Below, piece after piece: positions 27,776 to 35,739 of a stretch of 64,000 nt of DNA; position 1 is the stretch's first letter, and the number at the start of each line of letters is the position of its first letter. Location: positions 1 through 64,000 of the forward strand of contig DAOPJV010000004.1 of the NCBI GenBank assembly GCA_035399845.1, in the 5' to 3' direction. The position numbers and the translations under genes were made by a program. Source of the DNA: ECT2AJA-110-A sp035399845 (GTDB lineage Bacteria > Planctomycetota > Phycisphaerae > UBA1845 > UTPLA1). The notes under the pieces were generated by a model. That model did no database searches. It worked only from the letters and a program-made list of their open reading frames with translations, and was not told the DNA's origin.

Positions 27776-28648
27776 TCCCCAGCCCCAATCATGCGTTCGG
27801 CGGTTCGACCCACCGGCGAACGGACCGCCCAGACCCGCCACGCAATTCGACGCGCCACGGGCGCCATCACGTTGACACTCTACGTCGCATCCGCCACTCA
27901 GCATTAAGAACAACTATTGACAACATTGATTCGCGCAATAATGCGAGTATTGAACTTTTTTTGAGACGCGCGCATTGCTGACGTAAAACGGTTTAATGAC
28001 GCGCGCAACACGATCGCAAAAAGCGACACGCTTATTCTACTACCACACGCGTGTCAGTCACCGCAAGGCGCCATCTTGAATTACGCGCTTTCCTCCAAGA
28101 AAACACTTGCCTTTGACTGCGCGACGCGTATCTTACTTTCGTCACACAGGAATCGCCTTCACGACAAGCCGACGGACGGGCTTTGTAATAAACGCTTCGT
28201 CTGTCAAATTGCGGAGTGCCTGTGTGAACGAAAGCGCGGCGAACACGACGGCGTGATACGAAGATTGAAACTGGGAAGATCGATCTTCAACGCCGATCCG
28301 ACTGTTCGACGAATGATGCGCTTCAGGGTAGGGCGGCGTGCCGGCGAGAGTCGGCGAAGTTGAACGGCATGGGTATTCGAAACCGGGAACGAAACGTTTC
28401 CGCAAGTCGTTTCGAAGAAGTTCAACAAACCTGAAAACCTGACAATCTGACGCCGGCGCCTTGGGGCGTCCCGCTGTCGTTGCGCCTCCTTCGAGGCCGC
28501 CATCGCAGACGGGCGCCGTTCGGTCATCGAGTGTCACGAAACGTCTGCGAGTCGACCGGATGATCCTGGGTGCGTTGCCCAGCGATGATCCGTCAGGGAG
28601 ATTCCGCGCAACGCCTGCGCGGATTGAGTCACCGTGGGAGAAGAAACA
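27776..28648. other. Long intergenic region, no gene supported
   Basis: About 870 bp between divergent genes. The left 350 bp are AT-rich for this genome and hold a possible plus-strand promoter (TTGACA near 27918, TAATGC 16 bp later). GAAGATCGATCTTC at 28275-28288 is a perfect 14-bp palindrome. Frames of 95-107 codons on both strands lack initiation signals and protein-like composition. No terminator or tRNA was found, so a regulatory RNA cannot be argued for. Confidence 0.45.
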
Positions 28649-30193
28649 ATGAAACAAAGCATGGGATTTATGAGGAGACACTGGCTGTTGACAATGACGC
28701 CAACGGCGTTGGCTGTCGCCCTGCTCCTGTCCTTCGCCGGCAGGAGCGAGGGACAGGATCGAGAGGCGTCTCCCGGCATCATCGGCATCGATCCGATTCC
28801 CGTCCCGGACTGCGGCGACGCCGACGCCCCCGTCACGCCGTGCGACATCGTCATCAACAAGGAGCTGATGATTACGGACCTCTGCGTGGTTGAAGACCCC
28901 GTTCGCACCAAGTGGACGGCCGTCGGCGCCGATCCCAACGCCCTCGGCGCCTGGACCTTCGGCAAGCTCATGGCCTCGATCGGCGGCTTTCCGGATGTCA
29001 CGACCGATCCCGCCGGTCTGTCGGACTTCGTCCGAAACTGGCTTGGCGAGTGGCTCGTCGATCAGACGCAGACCAGCATCGACTGTATCTCCGACGCGCG
29101 ACCCGCCATGCAGTCGTTCCTCATCGATCGATGGGAGGAAGTCAGCCACAGCCGCACGCTCAACATGAAGCTTGCCCCCTTCCGCCTGCTCGCGATCGTC
29201 AATCGAATCGACCTTCGCCGAAATACAGTCTATGGCGCCGGCAACGCGGGCGAAGCCCGATTCGTCTTTGGCGTCCTCAACATCAACCCCGCTGATCCCA
29301 ATCCGGATCACTGGTCGCAGACGCAGTTCACTGTCATCCTCGAGTACATCCAGCCGGCTTCGACCTGTGAAGAGGTCAAGACATGGGCCGATCGCTGGCA
29401 CGCCCTCGGATCGATTCCCTTCGGCGCCACGTTCAACAAGGAACTCCAGAAGATCACGGATGACTTCGCCGGATTCAACATCGCCCCGGGCCGACCGAAT
29501 GGCAGCTCGATCTCCCAGGTCCGAACCAACGAAATCGAACTCGGCGATCCGTGGGAACTCCGCGAATTCCACCTCAACCCGCTGCTGACCGTTATCCCGG
29601 CGCCTCTCGAGCAGACAACTGTCGCCCTGACAGTCGACCTGCGACACAACAACACGGACCTCCTCGCCGACTGGATGACGCAGAACGAACCCGACATCCT
29701 CGCCGAGACGCACACGATTCCGCTCGTCTTCAATGGCGAGTGCTTTGCCGCCATCTCGTCGCTCAACCCGCCGGACACATGGCGGGCGCCCGGCTTCGAC
29801 TGCACCGAAACGCGACACAAGTTCGCGCTGAACAACTGCAACGGCTGCCACGCCCCGGAGACCGACACGCGGTTCCTCCACGTCTTCCCGCGAGACATCG
29901 GCCAGGAATCCGACCTGTCGCGCTTCCTGACGGGAACGAACCCGATCAACGACGTGACCTGCACGCCGCCGGGAAGCGTCACCCGCGCCTTCAACGATCT
30001 CAAGCGACGCGCCCTCGACCTGTGTGACCTGCTCATGTCCGAGTGCGAGATCGACATCTTCCGACGCACGTCGAGCACCGGCGGCCCGGAAATTGGCCAG
30101 GACGGCGGCGAAAGCGGCCCTCAGCGCGAAACGCCGACGAACCAGGACCTCTTCGAGAACGCCCCGCACTCGCCGGGCAACCGCGTCCACTAA
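28649..30193 (+). CDS. Secreted protein of unknown function with a single CxxCH motif, 514 aa
   Basis: A signal peptide (LLTMTPTALAVALLLSFAG, then SEGQ) precedes a large domain with FTVILEY, VNRIDLR, AGEARFVFGVLNI, TWADRWHALGSIPFG and FNKELQKITDDFAGF, motifs I associate with an uncharacterised family of secreted proteins in planctomycetes, myxobacteria and acidobacteria. Near residue 397, NNCNGCHAPETDTRFLHV contains CNGCH, a c-type heme attachment motif, and the following His or Met could be the axial ligand. The rest does not look like a cytochrome. The start at 28649 has GGGAG 8 nt upstream. A terminator follows, so it is monocistronic. Confidence 0.75.
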   Translation: MKQSMGFMRRHWLLTMTPTALAVALLLSFAGRSEGQDREASPGIIGIDPIPVPDCGDADAPVTPCDIVINKELMITDLCVVEDPVRTKWTAVGADPNALGAWTFGKLMASIGGFPDVTTDPAGLSDFVRNWLGEWLVDQTQTSIDCISDARPAMQSFLIDRWEEVSHSRTLNMKLAPFRLLAIVNRIDLRRNTVYGAGNAGEARFVFGVLNINPADPNPDHWSQTQFTVILEYIQPASTCEEVKTWADRWHALGSIPFGATFNKELQKITDDFAGFNIAPGRPNGSSISQVRTNEIELGDPWELREFHLNPLLTVIPAPLEQTTVALTVDLRHNNTDLLADWMTQNEPDILAETHTIPLVFNGECFAAISSLNPPDTWRAPGFDCTETRHKFALNNCNGCHAPETDTRFLHVFPRDIGQESDLSRFLTGTNPINDVTCTPPGSVTRAFNDLKRRALDLCDLLMSECEIDIFRRTSSTGGPEIGQDGGESGPQRETPTNQDLFENAPHSPGNRVH

Positions 30194-30260
30194 GTCCTGT
30201 GTCGTTCGCCTGACGACGCCCCGTGGCGATCGTCACGAACGCAACGATTCCTCTCTGCGC

Positions 30261-30295
30261 GCGGCGCCAGTCACCTGACTGGCGCCGCGTTTTTT
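30261..30295 (+). terminator. Intrinsic terminator
   Basis: GCGGCGCCAGT and ACTGGCGCCGC form an 11-bp perfect stem around CACCTG, followed by T6. It lies about 70 bp after the CxxCH protein gene. Confidence 0.88.
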
Positions 30296-30540
30296 ACGCA
30301 GGGACACGTCCACTCGCCGACGTCGATCTCCACTCGAGTCGCCTCAACGCGTTTCGAGCCGTCTGGCGCCGAGGCTGACGCCTGCAAACGATTTCTTTGT
30401 CGATTATTAAGCGATTGTCATTTGAAGTTCGCCCGCCCTCTCCCGATGATCGACCACCAGTCGGGCGCACGATGCGGGGATTTCAAATCGCCGCCGCGCT
30501 CGAATCTCGACACGATCACGCACAACCCAGGGACTTCGCC

Positions 30541-31257
30541 ATGTCGCGCCGCGCCGGGCTTCTCACCAACAATCCGCACGACCTGCTGGATGATTCCGCA
30601 TCGAGTTCCCGCTGGACGCTCTGGGCCGTCCTCTGCGTCCTGCTGGCCGCGGCGATCGCCATGACCTTTCCGTTCGACGGCTGGCTGCTGAATCTCGTCC
30701 AGCGCCTCGCGCCCGACGCCTCTCCCGCGCGACGCGTGCTGAAGCTCTCTCGATGGGCCTTCTACTGGCCCGTCATCGCCGCCGCCCTGCTCTTCGCCCT
30801 GCGACGCGCGGGACGCGGCCGCCTGGTCGTTTCCATCTCGCTGACGTTTCTCATCGGCATGGGGCTTCTCTACACACTCAAGAACGTCGTGGGTCGCGCC
30901 CGCCCGGACGAGCACATCGGCGCCTACGCCTTCCATCCGCTCGGTTTCACAGACGGATTCGACTCGTTCCCCTCCGGCCACACAACGACCTACTTCATCC
31001 TGGCGCTGCTCATCGGCGCGTCGTTCCCGAAATCCCGCCACCTCTTCCTCGTCGCCGCGGCGCTGGCCGCCCTTTCCCGGATCGCACAGCAGCGACACTT
31101 CGGGTCCGATGTCCTCGGCGGCGTCCTCCTGGCCATCCTCTCCGTCCGACTGGCGACGACGCTGACGGATCGCGTCGGCGTTATGAATCTCCCCGTCCCG
31201 CGTCCGCCGCGGCTGTTCCGCCGACGACCGCTCCTGGATGATCCCGCCCACGCCTGA
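30541..31257 (+). CDS. PAP2-family membrane phosphatase, 238 aa
   Basis: The three PAP2 motifs are present: KNVVGRARPDE (C1), PSGHTTTYF (C2) and SRIAQQRHFGSDVLGG (C3, catalytic His). Four to five membrane helices surround them (AVLCVLLAAAIAMTF, WPVIAAALLFAL, SISLTFLIGMGLL, FILALLIGASF). The probable substrate is a lipid phosphate such as undecaprenyl diphosphate or phosphatidic acid. The start at 30541 is preceded by CAGGGAC 8 nt away; the ATG at 30472 would add 23 residues with no good ribosome-binding site. Confidence 0.92.
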   Translation: MSRRAGLLTNNPHDLLDDSASSSRWTLWAVLCVLLAAAIAMTFPFDGWLLNLVQRLAPDASPARRVLKLSRWAFYWPVIAAALLFALRRAGRGRLVVSISLTFLIGMGLLYTLKNVVGRARPDEHIGAYAFHPLGFTDGFDSFPSGHTTTYFILALLIGASFPKSRHLFLVAAALAALSRIAQQRHFGSDVLGGVLLAILSVRLATTLTDRVGVMNLPVPRPPRLFRRRPLLDDPAHA

Positions 31258-31306
31258 TCGACTCGCCGATCACTCCGTTGCCCCACCGCGGCGCTGAATG
31301 CGGCGC

Positions 31307-32287
31307 CTATCGAATCGCCTCGGCGTCGAATCGCAGCCAGAGCACATAGAGCGTCGGCGCCGCCGACGTCTGTGTATCGACGGCAAACAGGATGATGGGC
31401 TCGCCCACCTTGAAGGGTCCGTTGAAACTCTGCTTCCAGGTCCGCATCACCGGCGCGTTGACCCCGTTTCCAAGGGCCACGTCGGATTCGTCAAGATCCT
31501 CGAACTCGACCTTCACGTTCGCCCGCCCAAGAGACATCGACGTCAGCTCGCCTGCGCCCTCGACGAGCATGCCGACGCTCTCATACTGCACATTGTTGAC
31601 GACGGCGCCGCTCTTCGTCGTCGTGGATCCGACAACGCAGGGTGTCTGAACACCGATCTGTGTCTCCCGCCCCGCCCCATCATTCGCCAGAATCTGATGG
31701 GTCTGAAACAGGACGCGGGACGCGCCGAAACTCGCCAGGAACTCGTTGAACGACGATCTCGCGCCCGCCGCCGCCGTCAGCGCCTCGGCGCTCACACTGT
31801 CGACCTTGTCCTCGGCCAGCATCACGCGATAGATCGTCGCCGAAACGCGCAACCGGCGTTCGACATCATCCGTCTTCGCGTCGGGCGACGGCGATGGCGC
31901 CGGACAATCCAGCTCCTCGACCGCCCGACCAATCATTTCGACGCCCGCCGCGTCCGCCGTGATGACGAGCGCATTCGTTCGCGCATCGGCGCCGATATGG
32001 GGTTCCACGTCATAGGGAATGGACATGCAGGCTCGCGTCAGCAGCGGCGCCATCTCCTCCGCCCGCGCATGCTTCAGCCGAATGACCGCAATCCGCATCG
32101 CCGATGGTTCGGCCGGCGTCGCTGGCCTCGCCGAAGCCACGGGCGCCTTTCCGGGCAGCGTGATTCGGCGACGAATCCGTTCATTCCCTTCGTCCGCAGT
32201 CTTCGGGTCCTGCCGCTCGCCGGCGAATGCCCTTCCCGTCACGGCCAGCACACACATCAGAAAAACGACATGACGATACGAACGCAT
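31307..32287 (-). CDS. Periplasmic secretin-N-domain protein, 326 aa
   Basis: After a signal peptide (SYRHVVFLMCVLAVTGRAFA) a linker with many Ala/Pro leads to a secretin N1-type domain: MRIAVIRLKHARAEEMAPLL...YDVEPHIGADARTNALVITADAAGVEMIGRAVEELD. The C-terminal half (RLRVSATIYRVMLAEDKV, VLFQTHQILANDGAGRETQIGVQTP, VKVEFEDLDE) is beta-rich and reminiscent of the start of a secretin domain, but there is no full outer-membrane barrel and no lipobox. GGAGG 7 nt before the ATG decides the start. It may interact with a type II/IV pilus-like secretion complex encoded elsewhere. Confidence 0.75.
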   Translation of the reverse strand: MRSYRHVVFLMCVLAVTGRAFAGERQDPKTADEGNERIRRRITLPGKAPVASARPATPAEPSAMRIAVIRLKHARAEEMAPLLTRACMSIPYDVEPHIGADARTNALVITADAAGVEMIGRAVEELDCPAPSPSPDAKTDDVERRLRVSATIYRVMLAEDKVDSVSAEALTAAAGARSSFNEFLASFGASRVLFQTHQILANDGAGRETQIGVQTPCVVGSTTTKSGAVVNNVQYESVGMLVEGAGELTSMSLGRANVKVEFEDLDESDVALGNGVNAPVMRTWKQSFNGPFKVGEPIILFAVDTQTSAAPTLYVLWLRFDAEAIR

Positions 32288-32498
32288 GGTTGTCCTCCGG
32301 CATTGCGTGCGACGATCGCGACGCAGGCCCGGGCCCGCGCCATCCCGCGGGCGAACCCGCCGGCTGTTTCGATCCGCACAACGAATTTGTACCGACAGTG
32401 GGCCCCTCGCGCCGCAGGGAACCGGCGGGATCGCCCCGGCCGGCCCCGCGCCAGTTCCCTCCATCGCGCGACGGCGTTCAATCAGTACGCCGGCCCCG

Positions 32499-33860
32499 TT
32501 ATCTCGCCGCCAACCGCGCGTCGATGGCGGCCAGCGCATCGCGATGGAAGGCTTGGAAGATCGTGAAGGACTCGTTCGCCGCCAGCTTCTCCGCCACGAG
32601 GTCCTCGAAGGCCCGCCGCCGGATCACGTCCAGCTCGGCGCGGATCCGATGCAGATCCTCGACGCCGGCCGACTCGATGGCCGTGGCGCGCTTTTCGATC
32701 TCGATGTAATAAGCGTCGATCCGGTTCTTTCGCTTGCGCCGCATCCACTGGCGGAGCGTGATGGCGCCGGAGATCGCCCCGAACAGCAGGGAAAACGCGA
32801 CACCGATGACTTCGGCATAGACGACGATGAAGGGCGGCTGCTTCCGCTGATAGTAGTCGACGGCGCCGGCGTGGTACGGCATGTGCGCCGCGGCCGGATC
32901 GTATCGCTCCGCGATCTGCCACGCGATCGTCAGCTCGCGCGACGAATCCCCTTCCGTCGTCGCGCCGTACGCGAGCAGGCTCCGCCGCTCGAACAGCGCC
33001 TTCGCCGCCTCACGCACGAAGGCCTCGGGCATGTCGCGCCGCGCGACGAGCAGCGCCTCGATCCCGATCGTTCGCACGCCGCGATTCGTTCCGTAGGCGC
33101 CGCGGGCGATCGTCGCATCCTTCAGGTAGGGGAAGACCATCTCCAGGGCGCACGCCTCCGACGCGTCATCACCGATGGCGCCGAGCGACTGAAGCCTCGC
33201 CACGCCGCGATCGATCACATCCCGGACGATGACCGACGGAACGGCCGTCAGCACAAAGGCGGCGTCGATCGCGGCCGGATCGTCCGCGGTGCGCGCCAGC
33301 GCCACCGCCGCCGCGTCCAGCGTGACGCCCTCCACCTCTTTCACCTGGATCCCGAGATAGTCGAGCACGCGCTTCGAGAGATTGCGCGTGCCGCTGCCGC
33401 GCTCGCCGAGACAGACGCGCCGCCCCGACAGATCGTAGATGGAGTGAATCTCCTCCACGACGCGCGACGCGACGAGAATGTGCAGCGCCTCGTCGTGCAG
33501 CGTCGCCACAAGTCGGGCGTCCTCGTGGGGCCGCGTGTCGCTCTGCACGAAGGCGAAGTCCGCCTCGCCGGCGCCGATGCGCCGCATGTTCTCGACACTC
33601 CCCACGGTCCCCACAACTTTCGCCGAGGAAACGACGCCCTCGTTTTCCAGCGTCCTTCCGAATCGCTCGGCGAGCAAAATGTACGTGCCCTTGTCGGGAC
33701 CGGCGGCGATGACGATCGAGTCGCGCACGCCCGTCGAACGAATGGAGGCCCAGGCCCACAACGCGGAAACGAGGAACGCGATGCACATCAACAGCGCAAC
33801 GATCGCGCCGACGCTCCACGACCTGCCCACCCCGGATTGTTCACTCCCGCCTGAGCCCAT
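32499..33860 (-). CDS. TAXI-family solute-binding protein with C-terminal membrane anchor, 453 aa
   Basis: The TAXI/TRAP binding-protein domain is clear: IVIAAGPDKGTYILLAERF, VVGTVGSVENMRRIGAGEADFAFVQSD, RRVCLGERGSGTRNLSKRVLDYLG. An N-terminal helix (about 15-38) and a second one (about 344-367, VIGVAFSLLFGAISGAITL) make it membrane-tethered at both ends. A cytoplasmic helical, coiled-coil-like tail of about 85 residues (RKRKNRIDAYYIEIEKRATAIE) follows. No TRAP permease is present. This architecture suggests signalling or an unusual transporter subunit. No Shine-Dalgarno is visible; TATACT (33869-33874) ends 8 nt before the ATG, so a leaderless transcript is likely. Confidence 0.85.
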   Translation of the reverse strand: MGSGGSEQSGVGRSWSVGAIVALLMCIAFLVSALWAWASIRSTGVRDSIVIAAGPDKGTYILLAERFGRTLENEGVVSSAKVVGTVGSVENMRRIGAGEADFAFVQSDTRPHEDARLVATLHDEALHILVASRVVEEIHSIYDLSGRRVCLGERGSGTRNLSKRVLDYLGIQVKEVEGVTLDAAAVALARTADDPAAIDAAFVLTAVPSVIVRDVIDRGVARLQSLGAIGDDASEACALEMVFPYLKDATIARGAYGTNRGVRTIGIEALLVARRDMPEAFVREAAKALFERRSLLAYGATTEGDSSRELTIAWQIAERYDPAAAHMPYHAGAVDYYQRKQPPFIVVYAEVIGVAFSLLFGAISGAITLRQWMRRKRKNRIDAYYIEIEKRATAIESAGVEDLHRIRAELDVIRRRAFEDLVAEKLAANESFTIFQAFHRDALAAIDARLAAR

Positions 33861-33965
33861 GGCGAACGAGTATAAGGGCGAGCCCACCCAACACACGCTC
33901 CCCAGGCGCCCCCGGTCTCCGCCCCCCCCGGCCCATCCCCGAACCCCGATCACCCCAATCGCCCG

Positions 33966-34143
33966 GACGCCCCGAGCCCAGATCACCCTATGCGCGCCGA
34001 CACACCGCCGAACGCCCAACGGCGCAACGCACGCCAAAGGCGTGCAACACCCCAGCCCAGGGTGCAGCGTAGTCCGCAAAGCGGACGAAGCGCAACCCTG
34101 GGTTCCCGATTGAAAATCTGATTCAGCCCTGAAGGGGCCAAAC
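33966..34143. repeat. Planctomycete-type intergenic repeat, copy 1 (long form)
   Basis: The core from 34014 to 34143 is nearly identical to the two other copies in the window. It contains the inverted repeat CCCAGGGT-GCAGCG-...-GTCCGC-AAA-GCGGAC-...-CGC-AACCCTGGG and ends with GATTGAAAATCTGATTCAGCCCTGA. The 48 bp left of the core are shared only with copy 3. The function is unknown; the fold resembles REP-like elements. Confidence 0.9.
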
Positions 34144-34187
34144 AAAGGTCGCGACAAATCTCCGCCATAATCCAAACGGGGCAATCG

Positions 34188-34385
34188 ATGATTGTTGGCA
34201 AAGTCGATAGCGCCGTTCAGCGGCCAGTCGGCTTCGACGCCGCCCGTCATATGATTGTGGTCGGACTGGGCGTCCCTTTTGATTTGCGGCGGTTCACTCC
34301 TTTGAGGTTGCCGGGACATCGTCCCATCGCTTTCAATGGCGCAACACGCCGAGTCGTCGGCTTCCCTGGCGGGCGGATGCGATGA
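34188..34385 (+). CDS. Uncertain small ORF overlapping the SUKH gene, 65 aa
   Basis: The ORF ends in an ATGA overlap with the SUKH-domain gene, suggesting translational coupling. It is basic and has no recognised domain (for example MIVVGLGVPFDLRRF and LRLPGHRPIAFNGATR). Because SUKH proteins are often immunity partners of upstream toxins, it could be the C-terminal relic of a toxin truncated by the adjacent repeat. This is inference from position only. Confidence 0.3.
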   Translation: MIVGKVDSAVQRPVGFDAARHMIVVGLGVPFDLRRFTPLRLPGHRPIAFNGATRRVVGFPGGRMR

Positions 34386-34762
34386 TCAATTGGGAACAAC
34401 TCCGGGATACCATCGTCGCGGGCGCGTCAATATCGCCCATCTCAACGAGCGCGTGCGAGATCATTCGGCGCCAACACGCCGGGATCCCAGAGGACTATCT
34501 TCTGTTTCTTTCCGAAATCGGCTGGGGAGAATTCGAGACCTTGCAGTTGTTCAGCGGACCGACACCGGCGCCCGACATATACGGTCCCAGGGGCCATCTC
34601 GGAAAGATCATCCTGATCGGCGACGACTATCAAGGCTACTGTTTCGGATTCGCGGCGCCCGCGGGTTTTGCCATGGTCGAGATCACGCCAGCCGGCGAGG
34701 CGCGATTCCTCAACAAGTCGTTTGTCGATTTCATGTTGTCCCGAACAACGTCGACGCAATAG
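34382..34762 (+). CDS. SMI1/KNR4 (SUKH) domain protein, 126 aa
   Basis: The pattern IIRRQHAGIPEDYLLFLSEIGWGEFETLQLFSG, followed by PDIYGPRGHLGKIILIGDDYQGYCFGFA and GEARFLNKSFVDFML, is characteristic of the SUKH superfamily. Most bacterial members are immunity proteins for secreted or contact-dependent toxins, so that is the likely role, but no toxin gene is intact nearby. It is a free-standing gene between two copies of the intergenic repeat. No Shine-Dalgarno is obvious; it may rely on coupling to the preceding small ORF. Confidence 0.82.
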   Translation: MINWEQLRDTIVAGASISPISTSACEIIRRQHAGIPEDYLLFLSEIGWGEFETLQLFSGPTPAPDIYGPRGHLGKIILIGDDYQGYCFGFAAPAGFAMVEITPAGEARFLNKSFVDFMLSRTTSTQ

Positions 34763-34809
34763 AGGCATCCGGCGCTGCAACTCGCAACCAAATCACGCCT
34801 CACGGAAAC

Positions 34810-34939
34810 GCCCAACGGCGCAACGCACGCCAAAGGCGTGCAACACGCCAGCCCAGGGTGCAGCGAAGTCCGCAAAGCGGACGAAGCGCAACCCTGGGTT
34901 CCAGATTGAAAATCTGATTCAGCCCTGAGGGGGCGAAAT
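34810..34939. repeat. Planctomycete-type intergenic repeat, copy 2 (short form)
   Basis: The sequence aligns with copies 1 and 3 over about 130 bp with only a few substitutions (for example TTCCAGATT for TTCCCGATT). It lacks the 48-bp left extension. It follows the SUKH gene by about 50 bp. Confidence 0.9.
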
Positions 34940-35052
34940 ACAGGTCGTCACGATCCTTCGCAACACGCTCATCCAACCCGAACGCGCCGACGCGCCGAAC
35001 CTCGCCCCACATGCGCTGCCACGCTCCAGGAAATTCAACTCCCCATAACGCC

Positions 35053-35230
35053 GACGCCCCAAACCCAGATCACCCTATGCGCGCCGACACACCGCCGAAC
35101 GCCCAACGGCGCAACGCACGCCAAAGGCGTGCAACACGCCAGCCCAGGGTGAAGCGAAGTCCGCAAAGCGGACGAAGCGCAACCCTGGGTTCCCGATTGA
35201 AGATCTGATTCAGCCCTGAAGGGGCGAAAC
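35053..35230. repeat. Planctomycete-type intergenic repeat, copy 3 (long form)
   Basis: The core is 35101-35230 and the left extension 35053-35100 is collinear with that of copy 1. The right end overlaps the reading frame of the DUF5071-like remnant on the minus strand, giving that frame its last residues and stop codon. Confidence 0.9.
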
Positions 35231-35389
35231 AGACATCGTCACGATTCCCCCGGCGCCAGGCCAGTTGAGGTTTTGCAACCAGTTCAACAGCGCATGGACC
35301 GCCTCGACGCCGCCGGCCTCGGCCTGGGCGACGAGATCGTTGACCTGTTTTTGCCAGGTGGACTTGGGACCGCGGGGGTAGGAGGGCAT
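35210..35389 (-). pseudogene. DUF5071-like fragment truncated by repeat copy 3
   Basis: A 59-codon frame contains VEAVHALLNWLQNLNWPGA, which resembles the WLQDxNWPxA core of DUF5071-type proteins. Only this segment is recognisable; the C-terminal part usually following is replaced by sequence of repeat copy 3 (VTMSVSPLQG, stop). The region upstream to about 35614 stays open but looks non-coding. A small protein domain was probably cut by insertion of the repeat. Confidence in the family is moderate. Confidence 0.45.
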
Positions 35390-35739
35390 TGGGGGGATTT
35401 TGACTGGGGAATTTTTCGATCGGCCCTGTGAATGTGAATGTTGGCGTCGGCCTGGGCTTCGCCGTCGACTTGGCAGCGCGGCCCGCCGTTGTGGGTCCGC
35501 ACGACGGGCGAGCGAGGTGCTGTCCCTCGCGAAGACTGAACACTGTTGGATAAGCCCGCCATAGCCCCCCGAGCGTTCACAAGGATGCGAGCGTTTCGTG
35601 CGCACCAAAGACAAGGCGTGTCAGCGCCAGTTGGAAAAATACTGTACGTTCGTCGTTAGCGGATGGGATCCGGCTGGCCACGATGCGAACACAACGTGAT
35701 TCAACTGACACGAGATGGCCGAATTCGAACAATTGCATA
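35390..35739. other. Intergenic region, no intact gene seen
   Basis: This stretch is less GC-rich toward its right end. Minus-strand frames continue from the DUF5071-like fragment but have no coding character. No terminator for the ATPase gene was found. Confidence 0.45.

Noticed and set aside
28076..28363. 95-codon plus-strand frame in the long intergenic region
   Set aside because: No Shine-Dalgarno, no domain, and a competing minus-strand frame of equal quality; probably chance.
28142..30190. 682-codon minus-strand frame opposite the CxxCH protein
   Set aside because: No domain or initiation signal; the plus-strand gene has a signal peptide, Shine-Dalgarno and terminator.
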